Positions 1 through 11,253 of a DNA stretch of 56,003 bases are shown one piece after another. The stretch is from Priapulus caudatus (Eukaryota > Priapulida > Priapulimorpha > Priapulimorphida > Priapulidae), in contig NW_014577853.1 of assembly GCF_000485595.1 (NCBI RefSeq), positions 31,885 through 87,887 on the forward strand, in the 5' to 3' direction. The notes beneath the pieces were generated by a model. The model was not told where the DNA came from. It made no database searches and was given only the letters and a program-made list of their open reading frames with translations. Position numbers and translations under genes: made by a program. How positions within the stretch are numbered: position 1 is the first letter of the stretch; each line of letters starts with the position of its first letter.

Positions 1-21
1 GAATTCGATGTTCTCATAGCG

Positions 22-318
22 CCTTTCGGTGTTTTTTAGGTGCCTTCCGGTGCTTTACGGTGCCTTACGGTGCCTTACGGTGCCTTACGGTGCCTTACGG
101 TGTATTTCGTGCCTTTTGGTGCCTTTTGGTGTGCCTTTCGGTATGCCTTTCGGTGCCTTCCGGTGCCTTTCGGTGCCTTACGGTGCTTTACGGTGTCTTT
201 CGTGCCTTTTGGTGCCTTTTGGTGTGCCTTTCGGTATGCCTTTCGGTGCCTTCCGGTGCCTTCCGGTGCCTTTCGGTGCCTTTCGGTGCCTTTCGGTGCC
301 TTTCGGTGCCTTTCGGTA
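22..318. repeat. Decamer minisatellite (GGTGCCTTWC)n
   Basis: Tandem 10-base units of the form GGTGCCTTAC/GGTGCCTTTC run through this block. A longer block of about 85 bases, containing TTTCGTGCCTTTTGGTG and GGTATGCC variants, occurs twice (about 95-175 and 178-262), so there is a higher-order repeat. Reading frames inside it are by-products of the repeat. It lies upstream of the first malic-enzyme exon, probably in an intron of that gene. Confidence 0.9.
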
Positions 319-325
319 ATTAGAC

Positions 326-1415
326 GGACCCTCTCAGTCTGGTGTCAGATTGTCATTGAATATGTAGTCATCTCGCCCCACTGCATCCTCCATAACCTTT
401 CACTCACGCTGCAACTGAAAACGTTTGGATGTCGTATTGTGATATTCTTTCGGAATTCGCAGATCTATCGCTTATGGCTTATTAGTTCTTCTGACCTGTC
501 GTAGTGTAAGTGTACTGTAGCTTTCCCTCAAAGCTAGTAAAGGCAGAGTTTGTCTGCACTTTTTTCTATTGGAAAACAATGGCTTCCTCACCTGTCGCAT
601 GCCTTACGCAACTGGTGTGGACCTGTATCGCAATTTGATTATTCAACATTGGCGTATTGCCCAAAAGGTCATTGTTAGCTGGTTATTAGTGAAATGGTTC
701 ATTTGTATTCCACAAATGCATCGATGTTGGCATCAGCATTGTCAGTGACTATTGTGTGGACTGACATTCACAATATCTCGAATATGAAATTACCTACTTG
801 CGCTTTAATATCGGGTCATAACAGGCAATATAACTATTTTCGAAGTTAGTATATGGCAGGCGGGTATGAAAACCACATGCGTTACCTGTGTTGAGGTGGT
901 GTGTGAGGGACGATGACTCTCTATCCGTAGAAATCTCTCTGTAGAACTAGGTAGGACGTAGAACTGTGATAAGGGTAACAGGTAGTTTCATGTATTACAA
1001 TTTATCTTGAAGTGTTCAAATTTAGCTGTGAATCGGAGATATTCGATGTAGATCATTTCAGTTAAGTTTGACATGTGTCAAACCGAATCCAAATCAGTAT
1101 TTACTGAAGTGCGGCAGAGGTCCCGCACGCAGAGAAAAAAGCCAATCTTTTCCTATTTCAAGCTTCGTTTCTATTGTCATTGAACTGCGCCGAAACCTAA
1201 ATAGTTGCAGGCGAAATCTATTAATAGATTCCGCCCTGAGAAAGGGGGAACCTTCGCAAAACAAACGGACATTTAATTGTCATGTGCATCCTTCGTTCGC
1301 GTGCGCGTGTGTCGGGGAGGGGCTGCCGGCTGGTGGTCGCTGTGGGGGACGTGGGGCTCTCCCTCGCCCCCCAGCGCACGCACGCATGCAGTCACTCGTT
1401 GCATGTCGTTTGCAG
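326..1415. other. ME: Probable malic-enzyme intron, no feature seen
   Basis: No coding exon, RNA gene or clear repeat was recognised here. The stretch ends in a pyrimidine-containing tract and TTTGCAG, which is the acceptor of the exon starting at 1416. Earlier malic-enzyme exons must lie to the left of the window. Confidence 0.5.
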
Positions 1416-1667
1416 GCGTTAGCTAATATGGTAAGCGAGGAAGATCTGGCGGTCGGCCGCGTCTACCCGCCGCTGTCGAACATCCGCAACATATCGCTGA
1501 AGATCGCGACGAGCGTCGCCGAGCACGCGTACGAGCAGCAGTTCGCCGCCTTCTATCCGGAGCCGCACGACAAGGAGGAGCTCATACGCGCCAACATGTA
1601 CACGCACGAGTACGAGAACTTCGTGCCGGAAACGTGGGAGTATCCCGATTCTTCGTACAAGGCGTAG
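1416..1667 (+). CDS. ME: Malic enzyme, C-terminal terminal exon (copy A)
   Basis: The exon follows the acceptor TTTGCAG and reads for 83 codons to TAG. It starts ALANMVSEEDLAVGRVYPPL and continues with a segment containing IRNISLKIA, AYEQQFAAFYPEP and DKEELI. This is the C-terminal helix-rich part of malic enzymes, which oxidatively decarboxylate malate to pyruvate with NAD(P)+. The catalytic and nucleotide-binding domains would be in upstream exons outside the window. The exon starts at a codon boundary, exactly like copy B at 10944. The two proteins differ at many positions, so this is not an assembly duplicate. It is either an alternative last exon of one gene or the end of a separate tandem gene. 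Cytosolic versus mitochondrial form cannot be told from this part. Confidence 0.9.
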   Translation, partial: ALANMVSEEDLAVGRVYPPLSNIRNISLKIATSVAEHAYEQQFAAFYPEPHDKEELIRANMYTHEYENFVPETWEYPDSSYKA

Positions 1668-1690
1668 GATTAGTGGAGGGAGGATGAGAA

Positions 1691-1728
<38 letters not shown>

Positions 1729-1960
1729 GGGGTTAGAGAGCTCAGAGCCTGTACGGAGGAAAGAGTGGGAGACAAAAATTGAAAAAGTGGAGAGACTTAG
1801 AGTAAGTTAGAGAGAGAAGAGGACGGGGAGAAGGGAGGTAATGGGGGGGGGGCGGAATAGCTTAGTGAGCGAAAAGTAGGGGGGGAAAGATGGTGGGGGT
1901 GGGGGATGGAAAGGCTTTGCTAAAGAATGGGGAGGAGAGACTGAAGGAGTGGGGAGATGA
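1668..1960. repeat. GA-rich and G-rich 3' flank of exon A
   Basis: A (GA)n run (about 1693-1725) and several runs of 7-11 G follow the stop of exon A. No close polyadenylation signal was found here; the first AATAAA on this strand is near 2652. The block may be 3' UTR. Confidence 0.6.
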
Positions 1961-4900
1961 ACTGAAAACTCTTTACATTTATGCACATTTTTTGTTGATA
2001 TTGCTAAATTTTTTTGTTTTGCTGATTATTTTACAGAAGGACCATTGTTATGTATTTTGTTTGTTCAAAAGTATTTTTATCGTTTTCCCGGTAGTGTTTA
2101 TTAGCTTTACATTCCGTCGCGTTATTCCACTGCTTACATTCCTCGTAAAATGTAGTTACATTTGTTTTAACTACATTGCACGTTTTTAACCACATAGCGT
2201 GTTTCGTTAAATTCCTTCCTTGCTTTTGTTCTACCTTCACTCTTATCTGTGGAAAAGTCAGGTTACGCACTAATATCAATCTTATTTACTACGTTGAGGG
2301 AAATTATGTGTTAGATATGGAGATAGAGACGGGACTGTTTAGTATAGACAGATTAATAATAACTGATGTGTTAAGTATGAACGTCTGCCTGCGCCAAATT
2401 AGACATCATTAATTAGCTATGTTTAATCACCGCTGATGGTGGAGCTATTGTGAATTAGATGCAGATAGTGATAAATGATAATAAAGATAGTGTAAAGTGA
2501 TGCGAATATGATGATCTGATAAGATGTGCTAAGTGTTCCTATATTATTCTACTATGTGAACAGTTAAAAGTTTGAATTTTATTGATATATATATATAAAT
2601 AATTATATATATACATTATGTCATATATATATATATATATACCGGTAAGTAAATAAATGTTAAAAATGCCAGCAATTGCACAACATGCATATCATATTGC
2701 ATGAGAACAGCCATGCTTTATAGTATGCGCTACTTTTCTGTGACCCCTGGTGGCCGGATGGTCAGTGTCCACTGTTGCTGGTATGACCAACTAGCTGCTG
2801 TGATGCTTGAAGCGAGTGGGAATTTGTCATCGTTTACGTGTTACGTGCTGTACTCTAGGACCCCTAAAACATACTGCACTTGTGATAAAAAAATCCCACA
2901 TTACGTTTTCTTCTTCCAAACCCCAGGTTGACAGTGAATATTGTGGAGTATATACTGCGATCAGCTTTACCATTCCTCATGGTTGCATGTGTTATGTCTT
3001 CTATGAAATTATATATTGCTAAAAATCAACAGGATATGTACACGCGTTATGTATTACCCGGTATAAGATCATGACAATAATTTATTTGAGTAATTCATAC
3101 GTCGTAGAGAAAAGTCATTCTAAAATCATCAAACCATACCTTTTGATGTAACAGTGAACATATATGTATACTATGCACATACATGTTATACTATATAATG
3201 GTATAGGTATGTTTATGGTTTTACTATGTGTATGTGGGACCTATCTCAAGTGGGATACTAGTAAACCCACTTAATGAGAAACAGAACACTCAAGACATTT
3301 ATACAAACAGTCATATGTTGAGCTTTATATGTAGACGTACGTTATATGTCGTGATTTATGCAACATTGTTAACAATTTTGAAGTAACAATTAAGTAAACA
3401 GCTATTTGGATCTTTGCAAAACTATTTGGTTGTTTAATTTGAGTGGGAGTATAATTGTGAATGATAAGAAATTTTACACATATAATTGTACTATTTTACT
3501 GCAATTAATCAAAATTAATCACAACCCAAGTTGACATGACATTTTAATATCACTATGCTTAACTTTGTATGTAACATGTACATGAACATGTAAAGAAATT
3601 CTTCCGTGCTATATATTTAAGTAAAAACTTAATGATAGTATGTGGTGAGCATAAATTTTAACGTGAAAGGTAATCAATGTCTTGCGAGTATTAATAGCCT
3701 TTGCATGGCACATGATATGTGGAAAGTATCGTGTATTGATTGCTGTTGCACATGTCTGTCACTCACGGTTCTTTGACTAAGCCGTGGCCACGCAGCAGGA
3801 TTTTGTGTCCTCTTATATACATTTACATACGGAAGAAATTTTACCTTGTTTAACCATAACATTTACCCTAATAGTAATTCTACCCAGATCTTGCCCCTTT
3901 TAACGCACAAAATATATAAAAACTTAATAGTCGATCAACAGTAACGTTTATGCAGTGTCCCAATATAATCTGAACGCGTAGCCACTCTGAAACGGATATT
4001 TATGGAAGCACAAAACGATGTTACTATTCCCGCATATGCTTCTGCTTTTCATGTTCAGACATTACTCATTTTCATAGTGGCAATATGTTGTGCAAATCTC
4101 TTGAATCTTGAACAAATAAATTCCTGGCAACTCATATGCCACGTTTTTGATGTATTATTTCAAATTAAAAGCCAAATTCATTCAAATTAATTTACAGAAC
4201 TGCTAACACCTTGCAAAGTTTTTTGCAATGTATAACTATGTAATATCTCAATTTAATGCATACCAATTTAATTTGGGTGCTCGCCTGTCCTAGTGAACAT
4301 AAATGTTTGTATATATTTAAATTATATAATATCAAATGGATCAATGTAAAAATAATAAATTTAAAATATTAAATATCATTAAAAAGGTCTACCCGTTCAG
4401 CCGGAGATTTCGTGTGGGAGGTGTTTATAGTGACAGATTTTGCACAGATTAACGTACATACATTAGTTCTACTGTGACCTGCTCTTCTATGGAGGACCAG
4501 TCTTCACCACAGCGAGATCAATCGATTTGTCGACGTGAATCGCAGTTGGGGAGAGCTCCTGTTATGGAAGTGCTTACTAAACGGTGGCTCTAGGAAGGTG
4601 AGCTCAAGAAATGGGGTGACAATTTACCCACTCTGACATTGGAAAGTTGCAAAACCATATTCGTACCGAAAGTGTGTACCGATCAAGGCTCGCTATGTAG
4701 CGCTGTGGCTGCGGTCTATGTGAATAATTGTTGTACGTTGTAAACTTATCGTGTTCATGTTATCATGTTGTAAGGTTATCATCATCCCCTTCAACGTTGT
4801 GGGCATATCTGGAGAAATGTTAACTGCCTAATTTTATGCTTAAAACAGATTAAGAGATGAGCGTGAACAACGAATAAGAACAAATCAGTGTGAACATGCT

Positions 4901-5400
4901 GTCCACACAGCATCTACGGTAGCGAGTACATGTCAGAAGACAAGGAACATCATTCCTGCTCATTCACAAGTAACAAACTACTTCTGGATCTACTAGATTA
5001 GTACAACATTTTTAAACTAAAACCACCGAGGCTATTTACATGAACATTTCTAGCTACTTTGAAATGGCAGTGTGTGTGTTAGTGTGAGTGCGTGGTGACT
5101 GGCTCGCATCACCTTTTTGTTTTCATGCTCAGAACGCACGATGTGAGGCTGTCAGAATAACGCGTCATGATTTTTATTTCTGACCTTTCCTTTCTCAACC
5201 TCCGTCACCTTCCCCTCTCGCCCCCATCCTGCATGGTAGCAAACCGTACGGACGAGTGGCTAAAATTTACGTACTATAATTTTTTTCAGACGTTTATTGT
5301 TTTCAGAATGACTGATCCAATTCATTTTTCTGTTTACTATATTTGATCATTAAGCTGTTCTGCTGTTTTCTTACTCCCGGTAATGTGAAAGACTGCTCCC
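1961..5400. other. AT-rich stretch without recognised genes
   Basis: Only short open frames without family resemblance were seen, together with small TA runs near 2585-2640 and an AATAAA at about 2652. If the two malic-enzyme exons belong to one gene, this is intron or alternative 3' UTR. Confidence 0.5.
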
Positions 5401-5489
5401 GCCGTATAGTTTTATGATATACTATATAGTAGCGTTTGTATTGCCGCTGCTTAAGAGGGATTCATTTGTACAGCTCTCTGACTTCTCTC

Positions 5490-5915
5490 CGCGTCACACA
5501 CAGACCTCCTACCCTGCTGTGTTCTCGACACCGACACAGACCCCCTACCCTGTTGTGTTCTCGACATTCACACACACTCTCTCTCTCTATTCACCTCTGA
5601 TGTGTTGCTGACATTCACACAGACCCCCCTACCCTGTGTTCTCGACACAGGCACACACAGACCCCACCTGCTGCTCGGTTGCCTACATTTACACAGACTC
5701 CCTCACCTCTGATGTGTTGTTGACATTCACACAGACCCCCCTACCCTGCTGTACATGCGTTCTCGACACAGGCACACACAGACCCCACCTGCTGCTCGGT
5801 TGCCTACATTTACACAGACTCCCTCACCTCTGATATGTTGTTGACATTTACACAACAGACTCCTACCTCACCTCTCATGTGTTGCTGACATTCATACAGA
5901 CTCTCATCCGGCCGT
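5490..5915. repeat. Imperfect tandem repeat (CACACAGACCCC-rich, about 120-125 bp)
   Basis: Segments with TTCTCGACACAGGCACACAC, GCTGCTCGGTTGCCTAC and CTCACCTCTGATGTGTTG recur in the same order from about 5640 and again from about 5760, with shorter degenerate copies on either side. Confidence 0.75.
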
Positions 5916-5989
5916 TGACACGGTCATAAACTTCCCACCGTGTCGCTTATATTACACACTCACAGACCTACATAATTCTCTCCCCAGCG

Positions 5990-8900
5990 CGCGACCCCGC
6001 TCCTGCCTCTCGACCGCTCTTCCGCCCGCGTTCTCTTGCCTTCCGCGCGCGTTCTCTCGCCGTCCGCCTGTGTTCTCTCGCCTCCGACCCGCGTTCTCTC
6101 GCCTCCCACCCGCGTTCTCTCGCTTTCCGCCCGCGTTCTCTCGGTTCCCACCTGCGTTCTCTCGCCTCCCACCCGCGTTCTCTCGCCTTCCGCCCACGTT
6201 TTCTCGCCTCCCACCCGCGTTCTCTCGCTTCCCGCCCGCGTTCTCTCGCCTCCCACCCGCGTTCTCTCGCCTCCCACTCGCGTTCTCTCGCTTTCCGCCC
6301 GCGTTCTCTCGCCGTCCGCCCGCGTTTTCTCGCCTCCCACCCGCGTTCTCTCGCTTCCCGCCCGCGTTCTCTCGCCTCCCACCCGCGTTCTCTCGCCTCC
6401 CACCCGCGTTCTCTCGCCGTCCGCCCGCGTTCTCTCGCCTTCCGCCCACGTTTTCTCGCCTCCCACCTGCATTCTCTCGCCTCCCACCCGCGTTCTCTCG
6501 CTTCTCGCCCGCGTTCTCTCGCTTCCCGCCCGCGTTCTCTCGCCTCCCACCCGCGTTCTCTCGCCTCCCACCCGCGTTCTCTCGCTTCCCGCCCGCGTTC
6601 TCTCGCCTCCCACCCGCGTTCTCTCGCCTCCCACCCGCGTTCTCTCGCCGTGCGCCCGCGTTCTCTCGCCTTCCGCCCACGTTCTCTCGCTCTCCGCCCG
6701 CGTTCTCTCGCCGTCCGCCCGCGTTCTCTCACCTTCCGCCCACGTTCTCTCGCTTTCCGCCCGCGCTCTCTCGTCGTCCGCCTGCATTCTCTCGCTTTCC
6801 GCCCGCGTTCTCTCGCCTCCGACCCACGTTCTCTCGTCTCAGACCCGCGTTCTCTCGCCTCCCACCCGGCGTTCTCTACGTCGCTTCCCCACCGCGCGTT
6901 CATCCATGCGCCTCCCACCCGGCCGCCGTTCTCCTCGACTCCCGCCCGCATTCTCCTCGCTCCCACCCGGCGTTCTCGTCGCCTCCCAGCCCGCGTTTCT
7001 TTCGCGCTCCGACACGCGTTCTCATCGCTCCCACTCGCGTTCTTTCGGCTCCCGCCCGCGTTCTTGAATCGCCTTGCCGACACGCGTTCTCTCCGTCGCC
7101 TCCGCCCGCGTTCGTCTCGCCTCCCGCAGCCGCGTCTCACCAGGGGTCGCTTTCCGCGGCGTTCTCTCGCCTCCCGCTTCCGGTTCTATTCGCGCCCGAC
7201 ACGCGTTCCGTCGGCGTCCCAAGCAGCCGCGTTCTTTCGCCTCGACACGCGTCTCTCACGCCTCCCGCCCCGCGTTCCTCCCTCCCAAGCCCGCGGTTCT
7301 CTCGCCTCCCACCCGCAGTTCTCTCGCCTCCTCCCACGCGTCTCGTCGCCTCCCCACACCGCTTCTTTATCGCCTCCGACACCGTTCTCGTTTCGCTCTC
7401 CCACTCCCGCGTCCTCTCGGCCTCCCAACCCGCGTTCTCTCGCCTCCCAACCCGCGTACTCTCGCCTCCCGGCCCGCGTTCTCTCGCCTCCCGCCCGCGT
7501 TCTCTCGCCTCCCACCCGCGTTCTTATCGCCATCCAGACACGCTTCTTCGCCCCCCGCGCCGCGTTCCTCGCCTGCCCGCGCCGCCGTCTCCTCCCTCCA
7601 CCCGCGTTCTCTCGCTCCCGCCCGTGCGTTCTCATCGCTTCCCAGGCCCGCAGTTCTCTCGCTTTCCTCGAACCCGTTCTCTGCCCTCCCCACAGCGTTC
7701 TCTCGCTTCCCCGCCGCGTTCTCTCCGCCGTCCGCCCAGCCCGGCATATCTCTCTGCACTCCCACCCCCGCGTTCTCTCCGCGCTCCCACCCGCGTTCTC
7801 ACTCGCTTCCCGCCCGCGTTATCTCGCCTCCCGCCGCGTTCTCTCGCTCCCGCCCGCGTTTCTCTCGCCCTCCCGCCTGCGTTCTCATCGCTTCGCCCGC
7901 GTTCTCGTCGCCGTCCGAAGGAGGGCCCGTTATCTCGATATTCCGACCGCGTTCCTCGACTCCCAACCCGCGTTCTCCTATCGCTTTCCGCCCCGTTCTC
8001 ACGTCGCGCCTCCCACCCGTTCTCTCGCCTCCCACCGCGTTCTCTCGCCTCCACCCGCGTCTCTCGCTTCCCACCCGTCTCGCGTTTCTGTCTTTCGTCT
8101 CCCATCTCCGCTGTTCTCTCTGCCTCCCGCCCGCGTCTCTCGCCTCCCACCGCGTCTCTTCTGCCTTCCTTCTCTCCTGCTGTTCTCTCGTGCGCTCTTC
8201 ACTCCTCGTTCTTCATTTTCTGTCCTCAGCCACTCCCGTTCCTCCGCTCTCTCAACCCATTCCCTACTGTCGCGTTTCTCTCATTTTATTTCTTTTTGTC
8301 TCCTTCACTTTCCGCTGTTCTTCTTCGCTTCGCGTCTTTTTTAATTTACCCGCGTTCTCCTCGGCCGTCCCGTTTGTTTATTAATTCCTTGCTGTTTCTC
8401 TTCTTATGCCTGCTCATCATCTGGTCGTTCTCTTGTTCTATGCTTCCCACCTGGTTTCTCTTTTCTCACTTCTCACGCCCTTCGTTTTCTTCAATCTGGC
8501 CTTCCAGCATCTCGCGTCTCGTCGCTCCCGCCTTCCGCGTTCTCATATTCGCCTCCCACTCTTTTTTGCGTTCTCCTCGCTCCTCTCTATCTTGCCTGCG
8601 TTCTCATCGCTTCCGCCCGCGTTTTCTTCTCGCCTCCACCGCGTCCTCAATCGCCCGTCCGCGTACCGCGTTCTCGATCGCTTGCCACCGCGTTCTCGTC
8701 GCCTCCCACGCCGCGTCTCTCGCCTCCGGCCCGCCGTTCTGTCGGGCTTCCCAGACCCGCGTTCTCGTCGCCTCTCCACCGCCTCCCGCATTCCCTCGCC
8801 TCCCACCCCGTTCTCCTCGCCCCCGCCTGCGTTCTCTCGCTTCCCGCCCGCGTTCCTCGCTTCCGCCCAGCTGCCGTTCTCACGCGTCGCCTCCCACGCG

Positions 8901-10722
8901 TTCTCCTCGCCGCTGCCTGCAGTTCATTCGTCCGCCCCCACCTGCGTTCTCTCGCTTCCCGCCGCCGTTCTCTCGGCTTCCACCCGCGTTCTCTTCTCAG
9001 CTCGCTTCCGCCCGCGTTCTCTCGCCTCCCGCCCGCGTTCTCCTCGCTCCCGCCCGCGTTCTCTCGCCTCCCCGACCCCGGTTGCTCTCGCTTCCCGCCC
9101 TGCGTTCTCTCGCGCTCCCGCCCGCGTTCTCTCGGCTTTCCCGCCCGCGGTTCTCTCGGGCTTCGTCGCTCGGCGTTCTCCGATCGCTTCCGGCCCGGTT
9201 CTCTCGCTTCCGCCCGGCGTTCTCTCGCTCTCCCGCCCGCGTTCTCATCGGCTTTTCCGCCAGCGGTTCTCTCGCTTTCCGCCCGCAGTTCTATCGCTTC
9301 CGCCTGCGTTCTCTCAGCGCCCCACTCCGCGTTCTCTGCATTCCCGCCCGCGTTCTCTCGCCTCCCGCCCGCGTTCTCGCGCTTTCCGGACCGGTTCTCT
9401 CCTCGCTTCGCCGCCCGCGTTCTCTCGCTTCCCCAGCCCCCGGCGTTCTCTATCGCCTCCCGCCCGCGTTCTCGCTCGCCTCCCACTCGCGTTCTCTCAC
9501 CTTCCGCCCGCGGGTTTTCTCGCGTCCGACCAAGTTCTCTCGGCCGTCCGCTCCGCGTCTAATCGCGTTCCCACCCTCGCGTTCTCTCGCCTCCCCACGT
9601 CCGCGTTCGGTTCTGTCGCTTCCCGCCGCGTTCTCTCGCCTCCACCAGCCGTTCTCGTCGCCTCCCCACCGCGTTCTCATCGGGCTCCCGCCTGCGTGCT
9701 CCTCGCTTCCCACCCGCGTCTCTCGCTTCCCCCCGCGTTCCTCGCCTCCCACCCGCGTTCTTGTCGCTTCCCGCCGCGTTCTCTCGCCTCCCAACCCGCG
9801 TTATCGGTCGCCTCGCCACCCGCGTTCTCGTCGCCTCCCCGCCCGTTCTCTCTCGCCTCCCCCGCCGCGTTCTTGTCGCTTTTCCGCCCGCGTTCTCTCG
9901 CTCCCCACGCCCGTTCTCTTCGCTTCGCACCAGCGTCTCTCGCCTCCCACACCGCGTTTCTGTCCGCTTCCCGCCCGGCGTTCTCTCGCCTCGCACCGCC
10001 GCGTTCTCCTGCGCCTCCCACTCCGCGTTCTCCGCCTCCCGCCTGCGTTCTCATCGCTTTCCCGCCGCGTTCTCTCGCCTCACCACCGCGTTCTCCACTC
10101 GGCCCTTCCCGCCTGCGTTTCTCTCGCCTCCCAACCGCGTTCTCGTCGCCGTCTGCGCCTGCGTTCTCAACACTCGCCTCCGCCTGCGTTCTCTCGCTTC
10201 CGCCTGCGTTCCTCCTCGGCTTCCCACCCGCGTTCTCAAACTCTCGCTTCCCGCCCGCGTTCTCCGATGTCGCCTCCCGCCCGCGTTCTGTCGCTATCCC
10301 GCCTGCGTTCTCGGAGTCGCGCTCCCGCTCCGCGTTTCTCTCGCTTCCCCGCCCGGCGTTCTCTCGCTTCCCCACCCGCGTTTCCGCTCCCCGCCTGCAG
10401 TTCTCTCTGGCCTCCCGCCGGTTCTCTCGCCTCCCGCCCGCCTTCTCTCGCTTACCCCCGCCCGCGTTCTCTCGCTTGCGCCACCCGCGTTCTCTCGCCT
10501 CCCGCCCGCGTCTCTTCGCCTCCCGCCCGCGTTCTCTCGCCTTTCCGCCCGCGTTCTCTCGCCTGCCACCCGCGTTCTGTCGCTTTCCGCCAGCGTTCTC
10601 ACTCGCTTCCCACCCGCGTCATCAATCGCCGTCCGCTCCGCGTTCTCTCGCCTCCCACCCGTCTCCTCGCCTCCCGCCGCGTTCTCATGCCTCCCACTCC
10701 GCGTATCCTCTCGCCGTCCGCC
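5990..10722. repeat. Pyrimidine-rich 21-bp minisatellite
   Basis: The unit is 21 bases with the core CCCACCCGCGTTCTCTCG. The + strand is almost free of A. From about 6000 to 6860 the units are regular and in register. From about 6860 to 10722 the same unit is full of one-base gains and losses, and around 8150-8560 the register is nearly lost. Because 21 is a multiple of 3 and the unit has no stop in most frames, it creates very long open frames on both strands (for example 6070-10911), which I reject as genes. It ends at an assembly gap, so true length is unknown. Confidence 0.95.
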
Positions 10723-10747
10723 NNNNNNNNNNNNNNNNNNNNNNNNN
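10723..10747. other. Assembly gap (25 N)
   Basis: A run of N separates the minisatellite from a CT-rich tract. It marks a contig join, so spacing across it is not reliable. Confidence 0.99.
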
Positions 10748-10943
10748 CTCTCTCTCTTCCTCTCTGCTCTCTCTCCTCTCTCTCTCTCTCGCCGCCTCGC
10801 GGACGGCTCTCTCTCTCGTCCTCTCTCGCCCTCTCTCTCGCGCTCTCTCTCTCTCTCTCTATGTCTCTCGCTGCCCCACTGATCGCGCGCGCTCTCTCGC
10901 TGCCTCGCTGACCCCGCGCTCTCTCTCGTCTCGACCGTTGCAG
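10748..10943 (+). promoter_or_regulatory. ME: CT-rich tract and splice acceptor of exon B
   Basis: About 190 bases of CTCTCTC-rich sequence run into CGACCGTTGCAG, directly before the second malic-enzyme exon. Together with the minisatellite on the other side of the gap this forms an unusually long pyrimidine-rich region ahead of a single acceptor. Confidence 0.7.
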
Positions 10944-11204
10944 GCGCTGGCCAACCTCGTCACGGAGGCGCACCTCGCCGAAGGCCGCCTCTACCCGCCG
11001 CTCACCGACATCCGCGACATCTCCGTGCAGATCGCCGTCAGCATCGCCGATCACGCCTACGAGCAGAAGTACGCCGCCTACTACCCGGAGCCCGAGGACA
11101 AGGAGGCGTTCATCCGCTCGCATCTCTACTCGTTCGCCTACGAGAACTTCGAGCCGATCACGTGGAACCTGCCCGAGGCCGCCTACCTCGGCGAGACGAT
11201 ATAA
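10944..11204 (+). CDS. ME: Malic enzyme, C-terminal terminal exon (copy B)
   Basis: The exon follows GTTGCAG and reads 86 codons to TAA. It starts ALANLVTEAHLAEGRLYPPL, then IRDISVQIA, AYEQKYAAYYPEP and DKEAFIRS, and ends with YLGETI. It aligns over its whole length with copy A (1416-1667) and begins at the same codon and phase, but differs in roughly four of ten residues and in the last residues. GRLYPPL and IRDISVQIA match the malic-enzyme C-terminal region. No other malic-enzyme exon was found between the two copies. That favours alternative last exons of one gene, although the collapsed minisatellite and gap could hide others. Its third codon positions are strongly G/C. Confidence 0.92.
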   Translation, partial: ALANLVTEAHLAEGRLYPPLTDIRDISVQIAVSIADHAYEQKYAAYYPEPEDKEAFIRSHLYSFAYENFEPITWNLPEAAYLGETI

Positions 11205-11213
11205 GTGCCGCGT

Positions 11214-11253
11214 CGGGCGGCGGCGGCGGTGGCGGTGGCGGCGGTGCGGGCGG
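11214..11253. repeat. (CGG)n run after exon B
   Basis: CGG/TGG triplets follow the exon B stop within ten bases, presumably in its 3' UTR. Confidence 0.8.

Noticed and set aside
6070-10911. A 1613-codon + strand open frame (PPAFSRL repeats), and long Glu/Arg/Gly-rich frames on the - strand
   Set aside because: The 21-bp unit has a length divisible by three and few stops in any frame, so long frames arise on both strands. The frame also runs through the N gap. No protein family is matched.
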